A program made the position numbers and the translations under genes. Below, piece by piece: positions 52,344-61,990 of a stretch of 64,000 nt of DNA. Under the pieces are notes generated by a model. That model did no database searches. It had not been told where the DNA came from and worked only from the letters and a program-made list of their open reading frames with translations. This DNA is from UBA3537 sp965658025. GTDB taxonomy: Bacteria; Bacteroidota; Bacteroidia; Flavobacteriales; Flavobacteriaceae. The stretch covers positions 1 to 64,000 of the forward strand of contig CBFHQL010000003.1 in assembly GCA_965658025.1 (NCBI GenBank). Reading direction: 5' to 3'. Each line of letters opens with the position of its first letter. Positions within the stretch are counted from its first letter, which is position 1.

Positions 52344-52351
52344 TATTTTTG
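52344..52351 (+). promoter_or_regulatory. -7 element of the pdhB promoter
   Basis: TATTTTTG, exact match to TAnnTTTG, 19 bp before the pdhB ATG. Confidence 0.5.
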
Positions 52352-52370
52352 CCCCATCAAAAATTAATGA

Positions 52371-53348
52371 ATGAAAACAATTCAGTTTAGAGAGGCAATT
52401 TGTGAAGCCATGAGCGAGGAGATGCGCCGTGACGAAAGCATTTATTTGATGGGTGAAGAAGTAGCCGAATATAATGGTGCGTATAAAGCATCCAAAGGTA
52501 TGCTTGATGAATTTGGCGAAAAGCGTGTGATTGACACTCCTATTGCAGAGCTTGGTTTTGCAGGGATAGCAGTAGGTTCTACAATGACAGGCAACAGACC
52601 TATTGTGGAGTTCATGACCTTTAATTTTTCCTTAGTTGGGATTGATCAAATTATTAATAATGCTGCAAAAATTAGACAAATGTCTGGAGGTCAATTCAAA
52701 TGCCCCATTGTTTTTAGAGGACCAACGGCCTCTGCAGGTCAGTTGGCAGCAACGCACTCACAAGCCTTTGAAAGTTGGTATGCCAATTGCCCAGGATTAA
52801 AAGTGATTGTCCCTTCAAATCCTTATGATGCTAAAGGGCTTTTAAAAGCCGCGATTCGTGATGACGACCCCGTAATTTTTATGGAGAGTGAGCAGATGTA
52901 CGGCGACAAAGGCGAAGTTCCTGAAGGCGAATACATCTTGCCTATTGGTGTTGCGGAAATTAAGCGTACAGGATCAGATGTAACGGTTGTTTCATTTGGT
53001 AAAATTATAAAAGAAGCCTACAAAGCCGCTGAAGACTTGGAAAAAGAGGGAATTTCTTGTGAAGTCATCGATCTTAGAACAGTACGACCTTTAGATATCA
53101 ATTCAATTTTGGAATCTGTCAAAAAAACGAATCGATTAGTTATTTTGGAAGAAGCTTGGCCATTTGGAAATGTTTCTACTGAAATCACTTATCAAGTACA
53201 ACAAAAAGCTTTTGATTACCTTGATGCACCAATCATAAAAATCAATACTGCCGATACTCCGGCTCCTTATTCTCCTGTTTTGCTGGAGGAATGGTTGCCA
53301 AACAGTGACGATGTGGTCAAAGCCGTCAAGAAAGTATTATATAAATAA
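52371..53348 (+). CDS. pdhB: Pyruvate dehydrogenase E1 component, beta subunit
   Basis: 325 residues: FREAICEAMSEEMRRDESIYLMGEEV, DTPIAELGFAGIAVGSTMTG, QFKCPIVFRGPTASAGQLAATHSQAFE and VILEEAWPFGNVS. These follow the E1-beta pattern of TPP-dependent 2-oxoacid dehydrogenases. The alpha subunit and E2 are not adjacent. Pyruvate specificity is inferred from overall similarity and a branched-chain type cannot be excluded. It is divergent from etfBA. Confidence 0.92.
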   Translation: MKTIQFREAICEAMSEEMRRDESIYLMGEEVAEYNGAYKASKGMLDEFGEKRVIDTPIAELGFAGIAVGSTMTGNRPIVEFMTFNFSLVGIDQIINNAAKIRQMSGGQFKCPIVFRGPTASAGQLAATHSQAFESWYANCPGLKVIVPSNPYDAKGLLKAAIRDDDPVIFMESEQMYGDKGEVPEGEYILPIGVAEIKRTGSDVTVVSFGKIIKEAYKAAEDLEKEGISCEVIDLRTVRPLDINSILESVKKTNRLVILEEAWPFGNVSTEITYQVQQKAFDYLDAPIIKINTADTPAPYSPVLLEEWLPNSDDVVKAVKKVLYK

Positions 53349-53405
53349 AACAAGGGGCCCTAAAATAAGTCAAAAAATAGGTTTTTCTATTCTTGTTCAA
53401 TTCAT

Positions 53406-53413
53406 TACATTTG
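53406..53413 (+). promoter_or_regulatory. -7 element of the hppA promoter
   Basis: TACATTTG, exact match to TAnnTTTG, 29 bp before the ATG. Confidence 0.5.
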
Positions 53414-53442
53414 TGGCCTTTAAAATCAATTAAAACTATATT

Positions 53443-55821
53443 ATGGAATCATTAATGATTTACATGCCAATCGCGATGGCTGTTATAGGTTTACTTTACA
53501 TGTGGGCCAAAAGAGTTTCTGTTATGAAACAAGATGCTGGAGATGGCAAAATGAAAGAAATCTCTGACCACATTTATATTGGTGCGTTAGCATTTCTTAA
53601 AGCAGAGTACAAATTACTTACATATTTTGTCATTGGTGCAAGTATAGCACTAACAGGAGTGGCCTCTGTTGTTGAAACAACGAGTTACCTTATTATAGTG
53701 GCCTTTGTTATTGGAGCTGTTTTTTCTGCGGTAGCGGGAAATATTGGGATGCGCATAGCCACTAAAACAAATGTGAGAACAACTCAAGCTGCGCGCACAA
53801 GTCTTCCTGAAGCTTTAAAAATTTCTTTTGGCGGAGGAACAGTAATGGGGCTTGGTGTTGCTGGATTGGCAGTTCTTGGGCTTTCATCATTCTTCATCCT
53901 ATTTTTCCAAATATTTATGGATGGTACTTGGACCAATACTGTTGATATGACTATTGTACTTGAAACCCTTGCAGGATTTTCTTTAGGTGCTGAATCTATT
54001 GCACTTTTTGCTCGTGTGGGTGGTGGTATTTATACCAAAGCTGCCGATGTAGGTGCTGATCTAGTGGGGAAAGTAGAAGCTGGGATTCCAGAAGATGATC
54101 CTCGAAACCCTGCAACTATAGCAGATAATGTTGGGGACAATGTAGGTGATGTTGCTGGAATGGGTGCCGATCTTTTTGGGTCTTATGTAGCAACAGTTTT
54201 GGCTGCTATGGTTTTAGGAAACTACATTATTAAAGATATGGGCGGAAGTATCTCGGATGCTTTTGGAGGTATTGGACCTATTTTATTGCCAATGGCCATT
54301 GCCGGTGCTGGAATCATTATTTCTATTTTAGGAACACTGCTTGTTAAAATCAGTTCAAATGACGCCAAAGAAGCACAAGTACAAAAAGCACTTAACATTG
54401 GAAACTGGACCTCTATTATATTGGTCGGTGTTGTAAGTTTTGCTTTGGTCACTTGGATGCTTCCAGAAACAATGCAAATGGAATTCTATGGAGAAGGATT
54501 GAAAGATATTTCTTCTATGCGAGTTTTCTATGCTACTTTAGTAGGATTAGTTGTTGGTGGAGCAATTTCATCATTTACAGAATATTACACAGGACTAGGT
54601 AAAAAACCAATACTAAACATTGTACAACAATCTAGCACAGGAGCTGCAACCAATATTATTGCAGGTCTTGCAACGGGAATGATTTCTACATTTTCTTCTG
54701 TATTATTATTTGCAATTGCCATTTGGGCTTCTTATGCTTTTGCTGGATTTTATGGTGTGGCGATGGCAGCCTCTGCAATGATGGCCACAACAGCAATGCA
54801 ATTGGCTATTGACGCCTTTGGACCTATTGCAGACAATGCAGGAGGTATTGCCGAAATGAGCGAACAAGAACCAATTGTTCGTGAACGTACAGATATTTTA
54901 GATTCTGTAGGTAATACCACTGCGGCAACTGGAAAAGGTTTTGCTATTGCTTCTGCTGCACTTACAGCGCTCGCTTTATTTGCGGCCTATGTAACGTTTA
55001 CAGAAATCGACGGAATTAATATATTTAAAGCACCAGTTCTTGCAATGCTTTTTGTAGGAGGAATGGTTCCTGTAGTATTTTCAGCATTGGCGATGAGCTC
55101 TGTTGGAAAAGCCGCTATGGAAATGGTCGAAGAGGTTAGACGCCAATTTAAAGAGATTCCAGGAATTATGGAAGGAACTGGTAAGCCAGAGTACGACAAA
55201 TGTGTAGATATATCTACAAAGGCATCTTTAAGACAAATGTTATTGCCAGGATTATTGACTATTGGTTTCCCTATTTTGATTGTTCTTGTTGGGTTATTAA
55301 TTTATCCAGACAACCACAAACTTGTAGCAGAAATGCTAGGAGGTTATATGGCAGGAGTTACGGTTTCAGGTGTGCTATGGGCAATTTTCCAAAACAACGC
55401 TGGTGGAGCATGGGACAATGCCAAAAAATCTTTTGAGGCAGGTGTTGAAATCAATGGAGAAATGACCTACAAAGGCTCTGATGCTCACAAAGCAGCAGTT
55501 ACTGGAGATACCGTTGGTGATCCATTCAAAGACACTTCTGGACCTTCAATGAATATTTTGATCAAACTGACTTGTCTTATTGGGTTAGTTGTTGCACCAA
55601 TTTTGGGGGGGCATTCTGAAGAAGCAACAGCTATGAATACTCAAGAAGTTGAGCTTAATGTTTCCATTGAGTCGGATGATTCTGAATACGCTACAGCAAG
55701 TATCACAAGTGTTACAACTGAAAATGGTGTTGAAACCATCGTAAAAAAATCATATTACGGTACTGAGGATGAAGTTGAAAAACTTTTAGAAGAAAGAATT
55801 AAAGAAGTTACAAAAAAGTAA
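53443..55821 (+). CDS. hppA: Membrane-bound ion-pumping pyrophosphatase, K+-dependent type
   Basis: 792 residues with about 16 TM helices. The pyrophosphate site is seen in GGGIYTKAADVGADLVGKVE and DDPRNPATIADNVGDNVGDVAGMG, with later GPIADNAGGIAEMS and TGDTVGDPFKDTSGPS. GNTTAATGKG has Ala where K+-independent enzymes have Lys, indicating the K+-dependent class. Whether it pumps Na+ or H+ cannot be told by eye. A soluble tail of about 70 residues after the last helix (EEATAMNTQEVELNVSIESD and on) is longer than usual. It couples PPi hydrolysis to ion export. Confidence 0.94.
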   Translation: MESLMIYMPIAMAVIGLLYMWAKRVSVMKQDAGDGKMKEISDHIYIGALAFLKAEYKLLTYFVIGASIALTGVASVVETTSYLIIVAFVIGAVFSAVAGNIGMRIATKTNVRTTQAARTSLPEALKISFGGGTVMGLGVAGLAVLGLSSFFILFFQIFMDGTWTNTVDMTIVLETLAGFSLGAESIALFARVGGGIYTKAADVGADLVGKVEAGIPEDDPRNPATIADNVGDNVGDVAGMGADLFGSYVATVLAAMVLGNYIIKDMGGSISDAFGGIGPILLPMAIAGAGIIISILGTLLVKISSNDAKEAQVQKALNIGNWTSIILVGVVSFALVTWMLPETMQMEFYGEGLKDISSMRVFYATLVGLVVGGAISSFTEYYTGLGKKPILNIVQQSSTGAATNIIAGLATGMISTFSSVLLFAIAIWASYAFAGFYGVAMAASAMMATTAMQLAIDAFGPIADNAGGIAEMSEQEPIVRERTDILDSVGNTTAATGKGFAIASAALTALALFAAYVTFTEIDGINIFKAPVLAMLFVGGMVPVVFSALAMSSVGKAAMEMVEEVRRQFKEIPGIMEGTGKPEYDKCVDISTKASLRQMLLPGLLTIGFPILIVLVGLLIYPDNHKLVAEMLGGYMAGVTVSGVLWAIFQNNAGGAWDNAKKSFEAGVEINGEMTYKGSDAHKAAVTGDTVGDPFKDTSGPSMNILIKLTCLIGLVVAPILGGHSEEATAMNTQEVELNVSIESDDSEYATASITSVTTENGVETIVKKSYYGTEDEVEKLLEERIKEVTKK

Positions 55822-55838
55822 ATTTCTTTATCCGCTAT

Positions 55839-55875
55839 AAAAAAACCACATTGAGCTATTCAATGTGGTTTTTTT
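55839..55875. terminator. Bidirectional terminator between hppA and the deoxynucleoside kinase gene
   Basis: AAAAAACCACATTGA/TCAATGTGGTTTTTT hairpin with loop GCTAT: 15 bp with A/T flanks, serving both converging genes. Confidence 0.88.
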
Positions 55876-55897
55876 ATTTTGTGATGTATTTGTATTC

Positions 55898-56512
55898 TTA
55901 AAAAAGGCCGTTTATTTCAGCATCAATTTTATTGATAATTCCACCGAGATCCTCTTTGTTTTCTACAAAATCTAAATCATCTACATCAATGATAAGCAAT
56001 CGTCCTTTGTTGTAGCCATGAATCCAAGCTTCATAGCGTTCATTCAGTCGGCTGAGGTAATCGATACTTATTGAGTTTTCATAATCTCTACCGCGCTTAT
56101 GGATTTGACTTACTAGATTCGGAATAGAACTACGCAAATAAATGAGCAAGTCTGGTGCTTCAACTAAGCTTTCCATCAAATTAAACAAAGAGCTGTAATT
56201 GTCAAAATCTCTATTGGTCATCAGTCCCATTGCGTGTAAGTTCGGCGCAAAAATATTCGCGTCTTCATAAATGGTTCGGTCTTGAATAATATCTTTACCG
56301 CTTTTACGGATTTGCAAAACTTGTCGAAATCTGCTGTTCAAAAAATACACTTGAAGATTAAAACTCCAACGCTCCATTTGATTGTAAAAATCATCCAAAT
56401 AAGGATTGTCCACAACGTCTTCCAGCTGTGCTTCCCATTTGTAGTGTTTTGCTAATAATTGAGTTAATGTTGTTTTTCCAGCGCCAATATTTCCTGCAAT
56501 TGCAATGTGCAT
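55898..56512 (-). CDS. Deoxynucleoside kinase
   Basis: 204 residues: P-loop IAGNIGAGKTTLTQLLA (7-23), DNPYLDDFYNQMERWSFNLQVYFL, the DRx motif IIQDRTIYEDANIFA, and a lid region IHKRGRDYENSISIDYL. It phosphorylates deoxynucleosides for salvage; base specificity is unknown. It lies 3 bp after the hypothetical secreted protein gene. Confidence 0.92.
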   Translation of the reverse strand: MHIAIAGNIGAGKTTLTQLLAKHYKWEAQLEDVVDNPYLDDFYNQMERWSFNLQVYFLNSRFRQVLQIRKSGKDIIQDRTIYEDANIFAPNLHAMGLMTNRDFDNYSSLFNLMESLVEAPDLLIYLRSSIPNLVSQIHKRGRDYENSISIDYLSRLNERYEAWIHGYNKGRLLIIDVDDLDFVENKEDLGGIINKIDAEINGLF

Positions 56513-56515
56513 AAT

Positions 56516-57298
56516 TTAATGTTTTATAAGTTGGTAGTGGTGAAGAAATTCGCCGTCATAAATATACAAGGTTTGATTCATTACAAAAAACTGTTTAATT
56601 AAATTTTTTGGAATTTCTAAAATTTGAAATTCATCACTGTCAGCGTATTTGTAATAAAGTTCATTGTTCTTTTGGAATAACAACACCTCATTTAAAACAC
56701 TAAATCCATCAAAAGATTCATGTTTTATTTTTTGTACTAAACTCCCGGTGTAGTTGAACTGAAAAAAATAAGAAGGGGTAAGGGCATAAACATTATTGTA
56801 ATCACTTTCTAATGCCAATACTTGTTCATTCAAAGGTAATGTAGCTAATTTCGTACTGTTTGTTTCATAGTCAAACAATTCAAGCTGAAGCGTTAATGCA
56901 TTGAACATCCAAAATGTGGTATCGCTACACAATGCAATGTTGTTGACCAAACGAACAGGACTAATCATATTAAAATTTAATTCAAACAATTCTGCAAGAC
57001 GATTGTCTAACAATACAACTGAATTTTGAGCTTTGTGGAGCACTGCAATTTTGAGGGTATTGAAAATTTGAACTTGATCAATTCCTCCAAATTGTAAATT
57101 GCTGTAGGACAGAATATTATCGCCTTTTTTTTTGTACAGTGCTTTGTTTTGAAGAAAGTATACGGCATCAAAACGGTCTACGCCTACAAATTGGGTCCAG
57201 TCTGCAGCAGTCTTTTTTATAAAATGGACTTTTAATGATTTTTGAGTATATCCTAAAGACACACAAAAAAACAGCATCAATACACTTAATTTTTTCAT
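56516..57298 (-). CDS. Secreted beta-propeller-like protein of unknown function
   Basis: 260 residues with signal peptide (MKKLSVLMLFFCVSLGYTQ) and repeated four-strand units (VDRFDAVYFLQNKALYKKKG, FGGIDQVQIFNTLKIAVL, RVD-like turns, VYALTPSYFFQFNYTGSLVQ) suggestive of a six- or seven-bladed propeller. No family is recognised. It is cotranscribed with the deoxynucleoside kinase (3-bp gap), an arrangement I recall in other Flavobacteriaceae, but no functional link is known. Confidence 0.65.
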   Translation of the reverse strand: MKKLSVLMLFFCVSLGYTQKSLKVHFIKKTAADWTQFVGVDRFDAVYFLQNKALYKKKGDNILSYSNLQFGGIDQVQIFNTLKIAVLHKAQNSVVLLDNRLAELFELNFNMISPVRLVNNIALCSDTTFWMFNALTLQLELFDYETNSTKLATLPLNEQVLALESDYNNVYALTPSYFFQFNYTGSLVQKIKHESFDGFSVLNEVLLFQKNNELYYKYADSDEFQILEIPKNLIKQFFVMNQTLYIYDGEFLHHYQLIKH

Positions 57299-57400
57299 TA
57301 TTGGAAATGTACAAAAAAATAAGATTAATTAGTGTTACATTTTATCAATACAGTCGTCTTATAGTTTGTAAATGCATTTAATACTCAAATTAAATTTATC

Positions 57401-58249
57401 ATGAATACAATATTTAGACTTATTTTTCTTCTTATTTGCTCTACGGTCTCCTTATTTGCTCAAGATTTTCAAGGCGTAGCGACCTACAAAACGCAACGCA
57501 AGTTGGATGTGAAAATTGATAGTACACAAGTAGGAGGAAGCGAAATGCAAAAGCAGCTTATGGATATGCTGAAAAAACAATTTCAAAAAACATACATCTT
57601 AACTTTTGACAAAAACTCATCGTTGTATAAAGAAGACGAAGCTTTGGCTCCACCATCAACAGGGGGCGGTATGGTATTTATACAAGCATCAAACGGTTCG
57701 GATGTTTTGTTTAAGAATATCAAAACCCAATCGTTTATCAATCAAGTTGAAACTTTTGGGAAGCAATTTATTATCAAAGATAATTTAGAACCAATTGAAT
57801 GGGAGTTACATAGTGACACTAAAAACATTGGTAATTACACTTGCTATAAGGCAACGTATACAAAGGAAGTCGAAGAAATGTCAATGACGACCTTTAGCAA
57901 TAATGACGCTAAAAACAATGAAGATGAAGAGAACTCTGCCCCAATAATGAAAACAATAACGGTAACAGCATGGTATACGCCTCAAATTCCCGTAAGTAAT
58001 GGGCCAGATACTTACCAAGGATTACCAGGTTTAATTTTAGAAATTAGTGATGGCGACTTATCAATTTTATGCAGTAAAATCACTTTAAACCCCAAAAAAA
58101 CCATAGATATAGAAGAACCCCATAAAGGGAAAGAAGTGACTCAACAAGAATACAATGATATTATGGAGAAAAAGATGGAAGAGATGAGCGAACAGTATAA
58201 GGGAAGAGGATCTGATAAAGAAAGAATTGAAATTCGTATTGGCGGTTAA
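57401..58249 (+). CDS. GLPGLI family protein (first copy)
   Basis: 282 residues with signal peptide (MNTIFRLIFLLICSTVSLFAQ). GLPGLI features: TYKTQRKLDVK start, YILTFDKNSSLYKEDEAL, IGNYTCYKATYTKE, and the naming motif YQGLPGLILEISDGDLSI preceded by TAWYTPQIPVSNGP. The family (Porph_ging) is restricted to Bacteroidota and its function is unknown. It is followed after 71 bp by a paralogue and a TonB-dependent-receptor-like gene. Confidence 0.92.
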   Translation: MNTIFRLIFLLICSTVSLFAQDFQGVATYKTQRKLDVKIDSTQVGGSEMQKQLMDMLKKQFQKTYILTFDKNSSLYKEDEALAPPSTGGGMVFIQASNGSDVLFKNIKTQSFINQVETFGKQFIIKDNLEPIEWELHSDTKNIGNYTCYKATYTKEVEEMSMTTFSNNDAKNNEDEENSAPIMKTITVTAWYTPQIPVSNGPDTYQGLPGLILEISDGDLSILCSKITLNPKKTIDIEEPHKGKEVTQQEYNDIMEKKMEEMSEQYKGRGSDKERIEIRIGG

Positions 58250-58320
58250 TTCCTTTTGTGAATAATTTAACGCCATCGTATTAAACAAAATGTAAATTTG
58301 TAAAACTTAAATTACCAATA

Positions 58321-59178
58321 ATGACTTTTAATCGTATCGTTTTACATGCCCTTTTATTCTTTAGTGTGAGTGTCTTTGCACAAGATTTTCAAGGAAGAGC
58401 TTCTTATATTTCTAAAACCAGTCCTGACATGGATAGTTGGGGAGGTCAAAATATGAGTGAAGCCCAAAAAAAACAAATTATGGATCGTATGCGCAGTATG
58501 TTTGAGAAAACTTACATTTTGACCTTTGATAAAGAAGCCTCTATTTTCAAGGAGGAAGAAGTTCTGGAAGCACCGGGGCAAAAAGGATTTGGTATGTGGG
58601 GCAGTAGTTTTTCTGCAGGGCCTCAATACAAAAATGTTAAAACCCAACAATTCATTCAAGATCAGGAATTTTTTGGAAGACAATTTTTGATTACTGATTC
58701 ATTGCAAAAATTGGAATGGAAACTTGGGTCGGAAACAAAGAAAATTGGACAATATTTATGCATGAAAGCAACAGCCATCAAATCTGTGGACGAATTCGAT
58801 TGGCGAAGTATGCGCAGAAAAAACCCTAAAAAAGAAGAAAAAACAACAAAAACGGATGATACAAAATCATCCGCTGTTTCTGATGAAATTGAAGTTCCAA
58901 AAACCATCGAAGTTACAGCATGGTATACACCTCAAATTCCTGTAAATCAAGGGCCTGGAGAATTTTGGGGATTACCTGGTTTAATTCTTGAAGTCAACGC
59001 AGACAGAACTACGATTTTGTGTAATAAAATTACCATAAATCCTCAACAAAAAATTGAAATTCAAGCCCCTGAAAAAGGCAAAGTCATCTCCCGTGCAGAC
59101 TACAATGCAACCGTAAAGCAGAAAATGAAAGAGATGCGTGAAATGTATCGTGGTCGCGGATCCAAAAGACGAAACTAA
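58321..59178 (+). CDS. GLPGLI family protein (second copy)
   Basis: 285 residues with signal peptide (MTFNRIVLHALLFFSVSVFAQ). It parallels the first copy throughout (QDFQGRASYISKT, YILTFDKEASIFKEEEVLE, WYTPQIPVNQGP, WGLPGLILEVN, SRADYNATVKQKMKEMREMYRGRGS). The pair arose by tandem duplication but has diverged, most in the Lys/Asp-rich linker after DWRSMRRKNPKKEEK. The next gene follows after 27 bp. Confidence 0.92.
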   Translation: MTFNRIVLHALLFFSVSVFAQDFQGRASYISKTSPDMDSWGGQNMSEAQKKQIMDRMRSMFEKTYILTFDKEASIFKEEEVLEAPGQKGFGMWGSSFSAGPQYKNVKTQQFIQDQEFFGRQFLITDSLQKLEWKLGSETKKIGQYLCMKATAIKSVDEFDWRSMRRKNPKKEEKTTKTDDTKSSAVSDEIEVPKTIEVTAWYTPQIPVNQGPGEFWGLPGLILEVNADRTTILCNKITINPQQKIEIQAPEKGKVISRADYNATVKQKMKEMREMYRGRGSKRRN

Positions 59179-59205
59179 TTACCAATTTACATCTAAATTA
59201 AAGTA

Positions 59206-61917
59206 ATGAAATATTATTTAAGCACCCTTTTATTGTTTTTTTGTGGGTTATCATTCGCTCAAATAAAACTCGAAGGGAAAGTTAAAGATTCAATAGGAAA
59301 CCCCTTAGAATTGGCCAATGTCATTGCCATTAACAAAGCAACAAGTGCTTTGGATTCTTATGGCATAACAAACGATGAAGGAAAATACCGATTGGATTTG
59401 AAAAAGAACACAGCATATTCAATTCAAGTGAGCTATATAGGCATGAAATCCATGACTCAAGTTATTGAAACTGGAGATTCTAACGCTGTTCAAAATTTCA
59501 CACTACAAGAAGATAATGCTCTGGAAGAAGTGGAGTTAACCTATGAAATGCCTGTGACCATTAGTGGCGATACATTGGTGTATAACGCCGATTCTTTCAA
59601 TAAAGGTACCGAGCGCAAATTGGAAGATGTTTTAGAAAATTTACCGGGCGTAGAAATCAATGACGATGGTCAAGTTGAGGTCGAAGGCAAGGTGGTTTCT
59701 AAGCTTATGGTTGAAGGAAAAGATTTTTTTGATGGGGATACAAAATTAGCGACCAAAAATATCCCATCAAATGCGGTAGATAAAGTTCAAGTTTTGAAGA
59801 ACTATTCAGAAGTGAGTCAGCTTGGAGGCGTGACCAATAATCAAAATAATGTTGCGATTAATATCAAACTGAAAGAAGGAAAAAAGAATTTTTGGTTTGG
59901 AAATGTAACCGCTGGTGCCGGCGATTCCGACAACAAAACGCTCTATTTGGCGCAGCCAAAATTATTTTATTACAGTCCAGACTATAGCATCAATTTTATT
60001 GGTGATTTAAACAATATTGGGGAAGTGGCTTTTAGTCGAAGAGACTATTTCAATTTCACGGGTGGATTTAGAAGACCAAGTTTGAGTAGTGGAACGAGTT
60101 TGAATTTAGGGAGCAACGATATTGGATTTTTAACCCTTCAAAATGAACGTGCAAAAGATATCAATACAAAATTTGGTGCTACAAATTTTAGTTGGTCGCC
60201 AAATAAAACACTGGATTTGGGCGGATTTGCCATTTTTTCTAACAGTAGAAATGAACTTCAGGAAAATAGAACTATTCAATATACCAATCCAGACTTAAAT
60301 ATTCCAGACGAAAGAACTGAAAGTAATACTGTTCAAGAAAATAATTTAGGGATGTTGAAATTATCATCAAAATATCAACCCAATGCCAACAATCAAATGG
60401 AATATGATATTTTTGGTCAAATGTCTAAGAGCGAACAAGATCAACGCTTTTTCTCATCCATTAACAACAACATTGACCAATTAGAAGAAACGACACCCTA
60501 CAATGTAAGTCAAAATTTGAATTATTATTACACTTTGAATGAGAATAATATTTTCGCCCTCGAAGCGCAACATGTGATTAAAGATGAAGATCCGTTCTAT
60601 AATGCAATTTTGGAGGACAAGTTAAATTATGACAGTACAGCGGCTAATTTAGGCCTGGATGATACCCAAAGTAATTACAATTTGGCTCAAGAAAAACGCG
60701 TCAAGTCCAATCAGTTGGATGCCAAGTTAGACTATTGGAATATTTTGAATAAAAAGAGTAATATTAATTTTACTTTGGGAACGATTTTAAGTCACCAAAA
60801 ATTTGATTCTAATATTTTTCAATTTTTAGACAACAATTCAAAGTTTGATGCTACACCAACCATTAATAATGGCGTGGATGTCAATGCTATTGATTACAAT
60901 TTTTCTGATATTTATTTAGGCCTTCACTATCGCCTCAAAACAGGAATTTTTACGATTACACCAGGTGTTTCTGCGCATTTGTACAATGTCAATAACACGC
61001 AGTTTGGTCAAAAAACAACTGATAATTTCTTTAGATTTTTGCCAGATTTGAATGTCATTGTTCAGCTCAAAAAGAGTGAAACCCTAAATCTAACCTACAG
61101 CATGCAAACACAATTTACAGATGTATCTAATTTTGCTAGCGGTTTGGTATTAAATAATTACAATGCGTTGTTTTCTGGAAATCCAGCTCTAGAAAATGCA
61201 CTGTCGCACAACGTGAGTTTATTTTATTATAGCTTTAATATGTTCAATTATACCAATGTATTTGCGCGTATAAACTACAATAAAAGCATTGATAATATTC
61301 GAACAGAATCTATTTTCCAACCTGGAAGCGTGATTCGTGTTTCGACTCCATTTAACTCCCCTTTTGCCGATGAAAGTCTTTCTGCAAATGGACGTTTTCA
61401 ACGTACATTTGGTAAAATTCGTGGAACAATTCGTGCGAATTTTAACTACTCGAAGTTCAATCAGTTTATTCAAAACCGCCGTTCGGTAAATGAGAATTTT
61501 TCGCAAACTTATCGTGCGCAAGTGCGTACCAATTTCCGTACTGCACCCAATTTAGATGTAAGCTATCGTTATTCTATACAAGACAACAATTTGGGAGAAA
61601 ACAGCACCAAGTTTTTTACCAAAAGTCCAACAGTAGAATTGGATGCTTTGTTTTTAAAGTCCTTCACATTTAGAACGGATTATTCTTACAATGATTTTAG
61701 TGACGAAAATGGTACGATTAACACCTTTGAATTTTGGAATGCTTCATTATCCTACAGAAAAGATGAAGATGCAAAGTTTGAATATGAAATTAAAGCGACA
61801 AACTTATTGGATACCAGAGCGCAAAGCCAAAGTAACGCAGGGACGGTTTCTGTAAGTGCAACGGAATATTTTATTCAACCCCGTTTTATCACGTTTCGGG
61901 TACGCTATGAGTTATAA
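59206..61917 (+). CDS. TonB-dependent-receptor-like outer-membrane protein with carboxypeptidase-regulatory domain
   Basis: 903 residues with signal peptide (MKYYLSTLLLFFCGLSFAQ). An N-terminal beta domain (IKLEGKVKDSIGNPLELANV) precedes a plug-like region with LEDVLENLPGVEINDDGQVEVEGKVV and KLMVEGKDFFDGDTKLATKN, in parts. A large C-terminal barrel ends FITFRVRYEL. No TonB box is clear. The GLPGLI partners encoded upstream suggest one envelope complex. Its cargo is unknown. Confidence 0.88.
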   Translation: MKYYLSTLLLFFCGLSFAQIKLEGKVKDSIGNPLELANVIAINKATSALDSYGITNDEGKYRLDLKKNTAYSIQVSYIGMKSMTQVIETGDSNAVQNFTLQEDNALEEVELTYEMPVTISGDTLVYNADSFNKGTERKLEDVLENLPGVEINDDGQVEVEGKVVSKLMVEGKDFFDGDTKLATKNIPSNAVDKVQVLKNYSEVSQLGGVTNNQNNVAINIKLKEGKKNFWFGNVTAGAGDSDNKTLYLAQPKLFYYSPDYSINFIGDLNNIGEVAFSRRDYFNFTGGFRRPSLSSGTSLNLGSNDIGFLTLQNERAKDINTKFGATNFSWSPNKTLDLGGFAIFSNSRNELQENRTIQYTNPDLNIPDERTESNTVQENNLGMLKLSSKYQPNANNQMEYDIFGQMSKSEQDQRFFSSINNNIDQLEETTPYNVSQNLNYYYTLNENNIFALEAQHVIKDEDPFYNAILEDKLNYDSTAANLGLDDTQSNYNLAQEKRVKSNQLDAKLDYWNILNKKSNINFTLGTILSHQKFDSNIFQFLDNNSKFDATPTINNGVDVNAIDYNFSDIYLGLHYRLKTGIFTITPGVSAHLYNVNNTQFGQKTTDNFFRFLPDLNVIVQLKKSETLNLTYSMQTQFTDVSNFASGLVLNNYNALFSGNPALENALSHNVSLFYYSFNMFNYTNVFARINYNKSIDNIRTESIFQPGSVIRVSTPFNSPFADESLSANGRFQRTFGKIRGTIRANFNYSKFNQFIQNRRSVNENFSQTYRAQVRTNFRTAPNLDVSYRYSIQDNNLGENSTKFFTKSPTVELDALFLKSFTFRTDYSYNDFSDENGTINTFEFWNASLSYRKDEDAKFEYEIKATNLLDTRAQSQSNAGTVSVSATEYFIQPRFITFRVRYEL

Positions 61918-61937
61918 AATTGAAACTATCTTAAAAT

Positions 61938-61968
61938 AAAAAATGCCACGCATAGCGTGGCATTTTTT
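61938..61968. terminator. Bidirectional terminator between the receptor gene and metK
   Basis: AAAAAATGCCACGC/GCGTGGCATTTTTT with loop ATA: a 14-bp stem between converging genes. Confidence 0.88.
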
Positions 61969-61990
61969 ATATCAAAAAGTGCTGTTGTTT

